From an uncultured Chloroflexota bacterium (GTDB lineage Bacteria > Chloroflexota > Dehalococcoidia > UBA3495), in the NCBI GenBank assembly GCA_913052545.1, contig CAJXEF010000018.1:1-20033 (forward strand): a stretch of DNA of 20,033 nt. The letters run 5' to 3'. Shown here piece after piece: positions 1 through 9,676 of the stretch (its first letter is position 1; every line of letters begins with the position of its first letter). A model generated the notes under the pieces. That model saw nothing but the letters and a program-made list of their open reading frames with translations. It ran no database searches and was not told the origin of the DNA. The position numbers and the translations under genes were made by a program.

Positions 1-329
1 CTTTAGACGCTCGCCGTGCCAAGGTGAGAGCCGAAGACGAATTACGCGACATGCTGAGCCAAAATGAAATCCATCGAAAAGCTGAAGAATATTTGCAGGA
101 AGCCGAAGAGAGATCTGCTCGAATACTCGAGCGGGCTGAGGCAGATGCGCAGGCCCGTAGAACGGAGGCAGATGCCTATGCATTACGTTGTCTGAGGGCG
201 TTTGAGAGAGAGCTTAGCACTTTAAATGGATCAGTAAGGAAAGGGATTGATTTATTAGCAGGTAATGCGTTAGTTGCGACATCTCATAACGAATATCAGA
301 ATGGGCATAAAGAGGCGGAGCGGGTTTAA
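1..329 (+). CDS. Coiled-coil protein, DivIVA/ATPase-subunit-like (5' truncated)
   Basis: The reading frame is already open at the window edge (first whole codon at base 3) and stops with TAA at 327-329. A GTG at 24 could be a start, but the residues before it (LDARRAK) continue the same Ala/Arg/Glu pattern, so the gene probably begins upstream. The visible part is about 108 residues. It has a long heptad-like helix rich in A, E and R with the element EEYLQEAEERSARILERAEA, then a helix resembling AYALRCLRAFERELSTL, then a short polar tail. This looks like the C-terminal half of the coiled-coil proteins often annotated as ATPase or DivIVA-like and found after coaD in Chloroflexi and Actinobacteria. 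No catalytic motif or membrane segment is visible. A role in cell envelope or division is only a guess from the fold type. Confidence 0.6.
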   Translation, partial: LDARRAKVRAEDELRDMLSQNEIHRKAEEYLQEAEERSARILERAEADAQARRTEADAYALRCLRAFERELSTLNGSVRKGIDLLAGNALVATSHNEYQNGHKEAERV

Positions 330-466
330 AATGTCCTCATAATAATGTTAAAAGGGCTTCGATAGGAATCATAACCGTATATCATGCCAACTATCAGGGT
401 GCTCATTGGCATTAATAGGTTCTGTTATATTGAATTTCTTTAGCTCGCTTATCAGAGTCAACTTGT

Positions 467-522
467 CGTCCTTCATAAAGTTAGCCCCTAGGTTCACCAG
501 TGGGCTAACTTTATGAAGGACG
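467..522. repeat. Perfect 21-bp inverted repeat, 14-base loop
   Basis: Bases 467-487 (starting CGTCCTTCAT, ending TTAGCCC) are the exact reverse complement of 502-522 (GGGCTAACTT to GAAGGACG). The spacer is 14 bases (488-501). As RNA or cruciform DNA this would be a stable 21-bp stem. There is no T-run after either arm, so it does not look like an intrinsic terminator. Both arms contain ATGAAGGAC reading outward. Its origin and job are unknown. Confidence 0.9.
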
Positions 523-619
523 TTATCAAAGTTTTAGAATACTCAATAATTGGTGCCAATAGCTATGTCCTGGCGTATGGTTATTTCTTTGTCGTAGATG
601 ATCAGTAATGTTGATTAAG

Positions 620-649
620 TTGACACGATATTTAACTCCGGCATACAAT
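620..649 (+). promoter_or_regulatory. Sigma70-type promoter for the DUF151 gene
   Basis: The -35 box TTGACA (620-625, consensus) and the -10 box TACAAT (644-649, one mismatch) are separated by 18 bases. The expected start point near 656 leaves a leader of about 26 bases with GGAGGG at 671-676, five bases before the ATG at 682. Confidence 0.7.
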
Positions 650-681
650 TCCAACGCTCTAAGTGTATATGGAGGGCTAGA

Positions 682-1233
682 ATGCTGGAACTCAACATAG
701 ACAGCATAAGGGTCAGTCCGATGAACTATCAGCGAGTCGTTATTCTTAAAGATAAAGAGTCGGATCGCTATCTACCCATTTGGATAGGACCAGCGGAAGC
801 AGATGCTATCGCTGTTAAATTGCAAGACTTGAGTGTTCCACGTCCTTTGACTCATGACCTGCTTTTGACTATGCTCGACGCCCTTGGGGGTGCCATTAAA
901 CATATATTGGTTAGTGACCTGGAGAACGATACCTTTTACGCTAAAATTGTGATTGACGTATCAGGAGAGGTTAAAGAGGTAGATTCTCGCCCTAGTGACG
1001 CTATTGCATTGGCGGTTCGGACTCAGGTTGCCATATATGCCAATGAAGAAGTGATGGAAAAAGCAGCAATATTGATGGATAAAGATGGTAAGCCGATTCC
1101 ACCGGAACCTGAAAAAAATGGCGAAGAAACTCCGGTGAAAGAAGAAGATTTGAAAGGTATGTCCGCTTTCACAGATTTTATCAATGATTTGGATCTAGAA
1201 GACTTTGGACGTCAGCAATCGCGAGGAAGCTGA
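682..1233 (+). CDS. Bifunctional nuclease (BFN, DUF151) domain protein
   Basis: The 183-residue product begins MLELNIDSIRVSP and matches the BFN/DUF151 family pattern: an N-terminal half with LPIWIGPAEADAIAVKLQ (about residues 35-52), PLTHDLL, and a second half with the diagnostic VKEVDSRPSDAIALAVR near residues 97-114. The family was named for nuclease activity of a plant member; the role in bacteria is poorly defined. After about residue 130 the sequence turns acidic and low in complexity and ends in a short tail (FTDFINDLDLEDFGRQ) without a UVR motif. The ATG is preceded by a strong Shine-Dalgarno GGAGGG at 671-676. It has its own promoter and lies 166 bases before the ATP synthase operon on the same strand. 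It is probably soluble and cytoplasmic, since no signal peptide or membrane helix is seen. Confidence 0.88.
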   Translation: MLELNIDSIRVSPMNYQRVVILKDKESDRYLPIWIGPAEADAIAVKLQDLSVPRPLTHDLLLTMLDALGGAIKHILVSDLENDTFYAKIVIDVSGEVKEVDSRPSDAIALAVRTQVAIYANEEVMEKAAILMDKDGKPIPPEPEKNGEETPVKEEDLKGMSAFTDFINDLDLEDFGRQQSRGS

Positions 1234-1349
1234 TTCTAATAATCATACCGAATGAGCAATCGGTTAGGACTCAAATCTATAAATATTAAATGTGTTTCAA
1301 CTACTGAAACCGCAACCGTGCCTATCTATTCCGTTGAGTTTTTACAGGT

Positions 1350-1378
1350 TTGACTTTTAAAAAACATAATGGTAGTAT
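1350..1378 (+). promoter_or_regulatory. Promoter of the ATP synthase operon
   Basis: TTGACT (1350-1355) and TAGTAT (1373-1378) are separated by 17 bases, which is near-consensus for the housekeeping sigma factor. The predicted start near 1385 would give a leader of only about 15 bases before the ATG at 1400, enough to include the GGAG at 1390-1393. No clear operator palindrome overlaps it. Confidence 0.65.
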
Positions 1379-1399
1379 GCGTGACGCTTGGAGCAAGGG

Positions 1400-1612
1400 A
1401 TGCCTTGGTGGGTAATTGCCCTCAAGTTAACCGGCCTAGGATGGTATATAGCCCTATGTGTTGTAGGTGGTGTTCTCCTAGGTATTTGGTTAGATAAAGC
1501 TCTTGATATTAGTCCAATCGCGGCAATAGCAGGGACAATTCTGGGTAGTGTCGTGGCGTTCTGGGGCCTATATAGGATGATCGGGCCACTACTGTATGGC
1601 TCCGGTAAGTAA
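1400..1612 (+). CDS. AtpZ/AtpI-family small membrane protein
   Basis: A 70-residue, two-helix membrane protein: helix one about residues 5-29 (LKLTGLGWYIALCVVGGVLLG), a short polar turn IWLDKALDISP, and helix two about residues 40-60, then a short basic tail. Small two-helix proteins of this type (AtpZ/AtpI, putative F0F1-ATPase subunit) sit first in many atp operons and have been implicated in c-ring assembly or Mg2+/Ca2+ uptake. I chose the ATG at 1400 because GGAG (1390-1393) lies six bases before it. A TTG at 1388 would add four residues but has no ribosome binding site and would start almost at the predicted transcript end. It is 28 bases from atpB. Confidence 0.8.
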   Translation: MPWWVIALKLTGLGWYIALCVVGGVLLGIWLDKALDISPIAAIAGTILGSVVAFWGLYRMIGPLLYGSGK

Positions 1613-1640
1613 AAGATTTTAGTAAACGGAAGGATAAATA

Positions 1641-2696
1641 GTGCCGACCAATCCAGCGGTTAAAAAGCTGTTATTTGGTACAGTGGTTCTACTGGGGCTG
1701 CTGGCAGTTGTTGGTATAGTTGGTGGGGCGATCGGTTCATCGGTTCTCGGTCGAGCACCTTTTATCTCACAACCCGAGATTCATCTTCCACCTCAACCAG
1801 TTTTCCCGAGTGCGTCAAGAAATAAACATCTGGGACTCACCGAGAACCAGGGTGTACACGGAATCAGTTCGAAACCTGATTCCGAGCATAGTGTTGACCC
1901 TCATGCAAAACCTAAGGAAGATGTAGGGTCTCATGCCGATGACACAAGTGAAAAACACCATTCAACCCCATTAGAACCTATGGAATTTGCGATTACCAAC
2001 ACCATGCTATCGGCTTGGTTTGCCAGTTTAGTGCTAATTTTACTTTTCGTATGGGGCGCCCGAAAAAGAAGCATGGTGCCTGGTCGCCTTCAATCTCTAG
2101 TTGAAGTACTTTTCGAAGGGGTATTGAGTTTCGCTACAGGGGTATTAGGTGCTGATATGGCTCGGAAATGCTTTCCGGTAGTGGCCACAATATTCTTTTT
2201 TGTTTTGTTTAACGCTTGGCTGGCCTTGTTACCCTTTTATCAATTTTTAGGGTTTGTTGATAGTGATAACAATATCAAAGCTCATTTACTTCGTCCTGCG
2301 GGTACCGATCTTAATATGCCGTTGGCCTTAGCTCTGGTTTCATTTGTATTGGTAGAATACTGGGGTTTCCGATCTCATGGGTTCGGTTACTTAAAAAAGT
2401 TCTTCGCATTTGGGAGTATCTTCAAAAAGGGTATTTTCCAAGGTGTTATAGATATAATCGTTGGTGCCTTAGAGTTAGTAAGTGAATGTGTGAGAATTGT
2501 AGCGTTTACCTTCCGGTTATTTGGGAATATGACGGCTGGTGAAATATTGGTGGTGATGATAACCTTTTTATTCCCACTGGTGTTGACTAACTTAGTCTAT
2601 GGTCTGGAGATATTGGTCGGCTTAATACAATCGGTGATCTTTGCAGGCTTAACATTAGTGTTCATATCAGTTGCTACCAGTCATGAAGAACACTAA
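1641..2696 (+). CDS. atpB: ATP synthase F0 subunit a
   Basis: The stator channel subunit that conducts protons to and from the c ring. The start is GTG at 1641 with GGAAGGA at 1629-1635. At 351 residues it is clearly longer than the usual 240-290. Residues 9-36 form an N-terminal hydrophobic helix. Residues 37-115 are hydrophilic and His-rich (His 48, 63, 73, 83, 88, 98, 106, 107). The conserved core begins near 115. The essential arginine is Arg292 in FRLFGNMTAGE; Glu301 and Gln330 (LIQSVIFAGL) occupy the usual positions beside it. Core helices lie at about 120-140, 175-200, 225-242, 265-290, 298-315 and 320-345. It is read from the operon promoter with the other F0 genes. The N-terminal extension is outside the known mechanism, and its function is not evident from sequence. 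Confidence 0.95.
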   Translation: MPTNPAVKKLLFGTVVLLGLLAVVGIVGGAIGSSVLGRAPFISQPEIHLPPQPVFPSASRNKHLGLTENQGVHGISSKPDSEHSVDPHAKPKEDVGSHADDTSEKHHSTPLEPMEFAITNTMLSAWFASLVLILLFVWGARKRSMVPGRLQSLVEVLFEGVLSFATGVLGADMARKCFPVVATIFFFVLFNAWLALLPFYQFLGFVDSDNNIKAHLLRPAGTDLNMPLALALVSFVLVEYWGFRSHGFGYLKKFFAFGSIFKKGIFQGVIDIIVGALELVSECVRIVAFTFRLFGNMTAGEILVVMITFLFPLVLTNLVYGLEILVGLIQSVIFAGLTLVFISVATSHEEH

Positions 2697-2746
2697 AAGA
2701 CCTATGTCTCAATGAAGATATTAAGGTGTAGTAACATATCTAGAAT

Positions 2747-2759
2747 GCTGTAGGACAGC
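2747..2759 (+). other. Small hairpin before atpE
   Basis: GCTGT (2747-2751) and ACAGC (2755-2759) form a five-bp stem with a three-base loop, 11 bases before the strong Shine-Dalgarno GGAGGG (2771-2776) of atpE. The subunit c gene must be expressed in excess, so an mRNA element here is plausible, but five base pairs can occur by chance. Confidence 0.3.
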
Positions 2760-2767
2760 GAAAATGA

Positions 2768-3040
<273 letters not shown>

Positions 3041-3071
3041 ATCGATTTAGCCCAGCACACTGGGGGTAACA

Positions 3072-3575
3072 TTGACACAACTAGGGATAAATCTCCCTAC
3101 ATTAATCGTATATCTGCTTAACTTCAGCATTTTGCTAGCAGTTTTGTACGCTTTGGCTTACAAGCCGTTGCTAAGGGCAATGGATCAGAGGTCCGACAGA
3201 ATCAAGGATAGCTTAGCCGCTGCGGATAGAGCTCGAGAAGAAGCCGCTAACTCGCAAACAGCGATTGAAGAACAGCTGAATGAAGCTAGGCGAGAAGGAC
3301 AAAGGTTGTTGGACCAAGCCAAAGAGGCGTCTGATCGATTTAAGGAAGATGAAATGGGAAGGGCGCGACAGGAGGCTGCTGCTTTTGTGGAAAGGGCTCG
3401 TGCAGATATTGTTCGCGAACGGGATGCTGCGATTATTGAGCTCAGGGAAGGGTTCGGCGATCTGGCTATTACGGCAGCTGAAAGGGTGATTTCGAGGTCT
3501 CTTGATAGGCAGGCGCATCAGGATTTAATTACTGAAGTGCTTGAAGAAACGGAAAACAACCTCATACAAGGTTAG
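3072..3575 (+). CDS. atpF: ATP synthase F0 subunit b
   Basis: The 167-residue peripheral stalk subunit. An N-terminal membrane helix (about residues 7-28, LPTLIVYLLNFSILLAVLYA) is followed by KPLLRAMDQRSDRIKDSL and a long Ala/Glu/Arg coiled coil to about residue 125, then the delta-binding C-terminus. The start is TTG at 3072, preceded by GGGGGT (3062-3067). It begins 31 bases after atpE and ends seven bases before the start of atpH. Length and layout are normal for a bacterial b subunit. There is no second b-type gene, so a homodimer is expected. Confidence 0.94.
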   Translation: MTQLGINLPTLIVYLLNFSILLAVLYALAYKPLLRAMDQRSDRIKDSLAAADRAREEAANSQTAIEEQLNEARREGQRLLDQAKEASDRFKEDEMGRARQEAAAFVERARADIVRERDAAIIELREGFGDLAITAAERVISRSLDRQAHQDLITEVLEETENNLIQG

Positions 3576-3582
3576 GTGTAGG

Positions 3583-4134
3583 TTGGCAAAGCAAGTTCCC
3601 GGAAAACGTTACGCACAGGCTATTTTCGAATTAGCTGGCCAACAAGATCTGATTGACCAATGTGAGTCAGATTTAGCTTCGATTAGCCAAGTACTGCAGG
3701 ATAGTGAATTTAGATCGTTCTTAGGCCATGCCAAGGTGTCGATGTCCGATAAGGTACGGAGCATTGAGGCTGTGTTTCCTGATACTAACCCGATGATAAG
3801 GAATCTAGTTGCACTACTTATATCGAGAGCATCAATTGAGCTAGTTAGCGACGTACATGCGGGTTATTGCCAGTTAATGGATGAATTTAAAGGTAGGCAA
3901 GCAGTAGAAGTGGTATCTGCGGTTGTCCTAGATGCAAAAGAGGAACAACGTATTCGCGAATTTGTCTCCAAGTTAATTCAAAAAGAGGTAGTTATTACCA
4001 CTCGGGTAGACGAAGCTATTCTAGGGGGAGTGATCATACAGGTGGGTGACCAACTTCTGGATGGTAGCTTGAGGTCTAAACTAGAAGGTTTACGACGAGA
4101 AATTAAATCTGATGTAGCCAAGAGTCCTGGTTAG
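3583..4134 (+). CDS. atpH: ATP synthase F1 subunit delta
   Basis: The 183-residue OSCP/delta protein that joins the b stalk to the top of F1. The N-terminal six-helix domain starts with the family pattern KRYAQAIFELAGQQ. The C-terminal part has the usual DEAILGGVIIQVGDQLLDGSLRSKLEGLR. I place the start at TTG 3583 because it gives the standard short N-terminus (MAKQVPGKRYAQAIF). An upstream TTG at 3541 in this frame would overlap atpF by 35 bases and add basic residues untypical of the family. The ribosome site is weak (AGGTG at 3574-3578). It ends 24 bases before atpA. Confidence 0.92.
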   Translation: MAKQVPGKRYAQAIFELAGQQDLIDQCESDLASISQVLQDSEFRSFLGHAKVSMSDKVRSIEAVFPDTNPMIRNLVALLISRASIELVSDVHAGYCQLMDEFKGRQAVEVVSAVVLDAKEEQRIREFVSKLIQKEVVITTRVDEAILGGVIIQVGDQLLDGSLRSKLEGLRREIKSDVAKSPG

Positions 4135-4158
4135 GTTTAAGGCAAAGGAGAGTCGCAT

Positions 4159-5667
4159 ATGGCGATCAGGGGTCAAGAAATCGTATCGTTGATTAAACGC
4201 CAGATCGAGGAGTTTGGGAGTGACCTGACTCTGGTAGATGTAGGAACGGTCGTTCAGGTAGGGGATGGTGTTGCGAGCGTGCAAGGATTACAAGGTGTTC
4301 GCTCAAACGAGCTATTGGATTTCGGTAACGATGTCCTTGGCATTGCCATGAATCTAGAATCAGACATCGTTGGTGCTGCTATATTGGGTGACCCCAACTC
4401 GGTGAAAGAAGGGGATCAAGTTAAATCAACTGGACAAATTATCGAAGTACCAGTTGGAGATGCATTAATAGGCAGAGTTGTAGATCCATTGGCCAGGCCA
4501 CTTGACGGTAAAGGGCCTGTAAATACGACTGGATTACGTCCGGTAGAACAGGTAGCTCCAAACGTGGTTGTGAGACAATCAGTTTCCACACCTGTTCAAA
4601 CTGGGATTAAGGCCGTGGATGCCATGATTCCTATCGGAAGGGGCCAGAGGGAGCTAATCATTGGGGATCGTTCTACTGGTAAAACAGCTATTGCTCTCGA
4701 CGCCATTATTAACCAAAAAGGCGGAGACCTGATCTGTATCTACGTCGCTATTGGTCAAAAGCAAGGAAAGGTAGCACAGGTTGTGGGTATATTGGAAGAG
4801 GCAGGGGCGATGGAGCATACGATAGTAGTGAATGCGGGTGCATCAGATTCTGCTCCTCTACAGTTTATAGCCCCTTATGCCGGTTGCGCTATGGCAGAAG
4901 AGTTTATGGCCCAAGGTAAGGATGTTTTAGTGGTATACGATGATCTGACGAAGCATGCTTGGGCTTACCGCCAAATGTCTCTATTGTTGAGACGTCCTGC
5001 TGGCAGAGAGGCTTATCCGGGCGATGTATTTTATCTCCATAGTAGGCTTCTTGAACGGGCTGCTCGGATGGATATTGAACACGGTGGGGGATCTATCACA
5101 GCTTTGCCTGTAATAGAGACTCAAGCTGGTGACGTATCGGCCTACATACCTACAAACGTAATATCTATAACAGACGGTCAGATTTACTTGGAACAAGACT
5201 TGTTTAACTCAGGGATCCGACCGGCCGTTAACGTAGGTTTATCAGTTTCTCGTGTTGGAGGTGCGGCGCAGTCACGGGCTATTCGGCGAGTTGCTGGTAG
5301 ATTGAGGCTTGAATTGGCCCAGTATCGTGAGCTTGCCAGTTTCGCCCAATTTGGTACGTCAGACTTGGATCCAGCTACTCGGGCCCAGTTGGCTAGAGGT
5401 CAGATGGCGACAGAAATATTAAAGCAAGCTCAACACCAACCTTTAAGCCTCGAGGATGAAGTAGTAATTTTGTTTGCTTGCAACGCTGGTCTAACCGATG
5501 ATATCCCCCTGGATCGCTGTGGCGCTTTTGAAGAGCAGCTGCTTAGATATGTTTCGACGGCTCATTCGGACATTTCCGAACGAATTCGTGATACCCAGGA
5601 TTTAAATGAAGAAACAGAGACCCAGTTGACACAAGTGATAAATGATTTCAAGGGTACCTTTAGCTAA
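4159..5667 (+). CDS. atpA: ATP synthase F1 subunit alpha
   Basis: The 502-residue non-catalytic nucleotide-binding subunit. An N-terminal beta barrel (about residues 25-90) precedes the P-loop domain. Walker A is GDRSTGKT at 169-176, where nearly all bacterial alpha subunits have Gln instead of Ser172. Walker B region [17 protein letters not shown] lies at about 256-272, followed by [18 protein letters not shown]. The arginine finger that completes the catalytic site is Arg365 in [10 protein letters not shown]. The C-terminal helical domain is complete. The start ATG has AAAGGAG at 4144-4150. Apart from Ser172 the conserved blocks are intact, so an active subunit is expected. Confidence 0.97.
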   Translation: MAIRGQEIVSLIKRQIEEFGSDLTLVDVGTVVQVGDGVASVQGLQGVRSNELLDFGNDVLGIAMNLESDIVGAAILGDPNSVKEGDQVKSTGQIIEVPVGDALIGRVVDPLARPLDGKGPVNTTGLRPVEQVAPNVVVRQSVSTPVQTGIKAVDAMIPIGRGQRELIIGDRSTGKTAIALDAIINQKGGDLICIYVAIGQKQGKVAQVVGILEEAGAMEHTIVVNAGASDSAPLQFIAPYAGCAMAEEFMAQGKDVLVVYDDLTKHAWAYRQMSLLLRRPAGREAYPGDVFYLHSRLLERAARMDIEHGGGSITALPVIETQAGDVSAYIPTNVISITDGQIYLEQDLFNSGIRPAVNVGLSVSRVGGAAQSRAIRRVAGRLRLELAQYRELASFAQFGTSDLDPATRAQLARGQMATEILKQAQHQPLSLEDEVVILFACNAGLTDDIPLDRCGAFEEQLLRYVSTAHSDISERIRDTQDLNEETETQLTQVINDFKGTFS

Positions 5668-5758
5668 GCCTAAAAGATCTGGGATTTTTATAACCGAAGA
5701 TCTTCAGTAATAATGAAAAAGAGATTAAAACCACTAGAGAAGATATGGTAAAAGCTTA

Positions 5759-8054
<2,296 letters not shown>

Positions 8055-8072
8055 TAAAATATTGTATAAACA

Positions 8073-8093
8073 AGCCGGCCTCGCGGTTCGGCT
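8073..8093 (+). other. Hairpin between atpD and atpC
   Basis: AGCCG (8073-8077) pairs with CGGCT (8089-8093), and the inner GCC (8078-8080) can pair with GGT (8085-8087), leaving a TCGC loop and one bulged T. The hairpin is GC-rich compared with its surroundings and ends just before the atpC ribosome site. No T-run follows, so it is more likely an mRNA processing or stability element than a terminator. Confidence 0.4.
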
Positions 8094-8104
8094 AGCAGGT
8101 AGGT

Positions 8105-8542
8105 ATGCGACTCGAAATAATAACTGCTGAACGTAAAGTATACGATGACGATGTAGAGTTGGTAGTAGCTCCGGGCTCTGACGGTGAATTGGGGATCCTC
8201 TCTAAGCATGCTCCACTAATGAGTACTCTTCAACCTGGAGAATTAGTGATCCGGAAGGAAGGAGAAGATACATACCTAGCCGTCAGCGGTGGGTTCATTG
8301 AAGTCTTGGATGATAAGGTCACAGTTCTTGCTGACGCTGCGGAGAAATCAGATGAGATTGATGAAGAGCGGGCCCAGACTGCTATGCAGAGAGCTCGTGA
8401 TAGTATGGCTAACGGAGAATCAGATATTGAATTAGAGCAATTTGCTGTAGCAATGCGTAGAGCACAGATCCGCCTTAATGTGGTTCGGAGACGGAGAAAT
8501 CGGACCGGGATTAGAGGAAGTGGAGACTCTCCATCTGGTTAG
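8105..8542 (+). CDS. atpC: ATP synthase F1 subunit epsilon
   Basis: The 145-residue rotor subunit that joins gamma to the c ring and can inhibit ATP hydrolysis. The N-terminal beta sandwich has the family signature GELGILSKHAPLM (about residues 27-39) and GELVIRKEGEDTYLAVSGGFIEV. The C-terminal part has two helices (about residues 90-130), followed by a basic tail RRRRNRTGIRGSGDSPSG. The ATG at 8105 follows CAGGTAGGT, a close but usable ribosome site. It is the last gene of the operon. Its TAG stop (8540-8542) overlaps the stop codon of the convergent rex gene. Confidence 0.94.
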   Translation: MRLEIITAERKVYDDDVELVVAPGSDGELGILSKHAPLMSTLQPGELVIRKEGEDTYLAVSGGFIEVLDDKVTVLADAAEKSDEIDEERAQTAMQRARDSMANGESDIELEQFAVAMRRAQIRLNVVRRRRNRTGIRGSGDSPSG

Positions 8543-8550
8543 TTAACCAG
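8535..8550. repeat. Palindrome across the atpC and rex stop codons
   Basis: CTGGTTA (8535-8541) and TAACCAG (8544-8550) are exact reverse complements around GT. As RNA this gives a six-bp stem with a four-base loop. It covers both stop codons of the convergent pair. No T-run follows on either side, so ordinary intrinsic termination is not supported. Confidence 0.5.
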
Positions 8551-9198
8551 GTAATAGGTCATTGATTGTAATGATATTACCGGATCTATGCTTGTGATCT
8601 TAACATGTGCCGGTACTTGTGGTGCAGTGGGTGCATAGTTAAGAATTGATTCAATACCGCAATCGATAATTCGATCTATTACTAGCTGTGTCTGTGATAT
8701 TGGGACCGCCACAATGGCAATGCTGATATTGTGCTTCGCTACTAAATCGGGTAGATCATTGATAGAATGGACTATTAGTCCGTTAACCTCTCGACCAATT
8801 AAATCTGGATTATTATCTATCGCAGCTATTAAATGAAAGCCGTCAGGGTTAAATCCGGGATAACTGAGTATTGCTGCTCCCAATTTTCCTACACCTACCA
8901 ATACCACATTCCATTCGTAATCTAATCCTAGTATTTGCTTTAATTCTTCTAATAAATTCTTAACACTATAACCTCGACCTTGTTTGCCGAATCGGCCGAA
9001 ATAACTTAAGTCTTTCCTTATCTGTGCGGGCGTTACTTGTAGCTTTCTTCCAAGCAATTGGGAGTTTACTACTTGAACCTCTTCATATAACAATGACTTC
9101 AGAACTCTTACGTACTGAGGTAGACGGTTTATGACCACTTCTGGTACTGGTAGGCGATCCATAGGCCTGTACGGGTCTTGATTTGATAGGTTCCTCAT
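8539..9198 (-). CDS. rex: Redox-sensing transcriptional repressor Rex
   Basis: A 219-residue DNA-binding sensor of the NADH/NAD+ ratio. The winged-helix domain covers about residues 18-85 and contains the Rex recognition block VTPAQIRKDLSYFGRFGKQGRGY. The Rossmann domain starts near 96 with the dinucleotide loop GVGKLG (102-107) followed by IAAIDNNPDLIG. The C-terminal segment ends in the swapped helix region (SLQSMTYYLVN). The start ATG has AAGGAG (complement of 9202-9207) three bases away. Rex proteins typically repress respiratory and fermentative genes when NADH is low relative to NAD+, so its place end-to-end with the ATP synthase operon is suggestive. I did not find a canonical TTGTGA-N6-TCACAA site in the rex or atp promoter regions. 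Confidence 0.95.
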   Translation of the reverse strand: MRNLSNQDPYRPMDRLPVPEVVINRLPQYVRVLKSLLYEEVQVVNSQLLGRKLQVTPAQIRKDLSYFGRFGKQGRGYSVKNLLEELKQILGLDYEWNVVLVGVGKLGAAILSYPGFNPDGFHLIAAIDNNPDLIGREVNGLIVHSINDLPDLVAKHNISIAIVAVPISQTQLVIDRIIDCGIESILNYAPTAPQVPAHVKITSIDPVISLQSMTYYLVN

Positions 9199-9370
9199 AC
9201 ACTCCTTAGAAAGTTAATAAAGTCGTGTGGTCACGGTGTATTGGGAATCAGTTCTAGTATGAGGTAAGTAACTAATTTATAATCTAATTGTAAGTGATAG
9301 CTCAGTCAAGGTCAGATGATATGTAGATTAATTGTTAGGTAGCTTGATTAGATAGTTATTGGTGAAAGAA

Positions 9371-9664
9371 TTGAATATAGGTTTGTCTCACATGTCTTAC
9401 AGACTTTTGGCGAATCATAGTTTAAAAGGTAAACGTCAAGTTATAACGTCGTTGATTGCTAGGATTCATCAAAAGTTTAACGTATCAGTAGCAGAATATG
9501 GAGATTACGATCTTTGGCAACGGATCACCATAATTACCTGTATAGCTAGTGCGGACCCCGATTTCCCAAATCAGTTATTGGAGAGAATAATTTCTTTCGT
9601 CGCTGAAACTCGACCAGATCTAGAGTTAATTGATTGTTCTACAGAATTAATTTCTGTAATTTGA
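9371..9664 (+). CDS. DUF503 (YlxP-like) family protein
   Basis: A small protein of 97 residues. It matches the DUF503 family: an N-terminal strand, then HSLKGKRQVITSLIARIHQKFNVSVAEYGDYDLWQRITI, then a second half ending in LELIDCSTELISV. Members (for example YlxP) are small ferredoxin-like alpha/beta proteins, some encoded near rbfA and infB, with unknown exact role, possibly linked to ribosome maturation. I prefer TTG at 9371 as start because it gives the family spacing to SLK and has GGTGA (9361-9365) five bases upstream. In-frame TTG 9359 and GTG 9362 would add three or four residues. It diverges from rex across about 170 bases and ends 12 bases before the convergent hydrolase gene. Confidence 0.85.
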   Translation: MNIGLSHMSYRLLANHSLKGKRQVITSLIARIHQKFNVSVAEYGDYDLWQRITIITCIASADPDFPNQLLERIISFVAETRPDLELIDCSTELISVI

Positions 9665-9676
9665 AAAGCGATATGT

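Larger units (their letters stand above)
330..681. other. 352-base intergenic region with large hairpin and promoter
   Basis: No full-size gene is seen on either strand. The region holds a perfect 21-bp inverted repeat (467-487 with 502-522), two very short divergent frames starting in its arms (513-608 on +, 476-369 on -), a weaker 7-bp inverted repeat (ATGCCAA 384-390 with TTGGCAT 406-412), and a sigma70-type promoter at 620-649 facing the next gene. The ribosome binding site GGAGGG lies at 671-676. Confidence 0.7.

Noticed and set aside
467..522. Hairpin as intrinsic terminator or integron attC site
   Set aside because: No T-run on either side; the inner GTTAGCC/GGGCTAAC only loosely resembles R boxes, pairing is perfect with no extrahelical bases, and no integrase or cassette is present.
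1294..1310. GTTTCA/TGAAAC hairpin as terminator of the DUF151 gene
   Set aside because: Six-bp AT-rich stem without a T-run; likely chance.
5668..5758. Possible hairpin in the atpA-atpG gap (AAGATCT / AGATCTT)
   Set aside because: The arms contain a self-complementary six-mer and are far apart, so the pairing is not informative.
9199..9370. Rex operator in the rex/DUF503 intergenic region
   Set aside because: No TTGTGA-N6-TCACAA or TTGTTAA-N4-TTAACAA type palindrome was found; CGTG-TGGT-CACG near 9225 is too short. A TATAAT at 9278-9283 has no clear -35.
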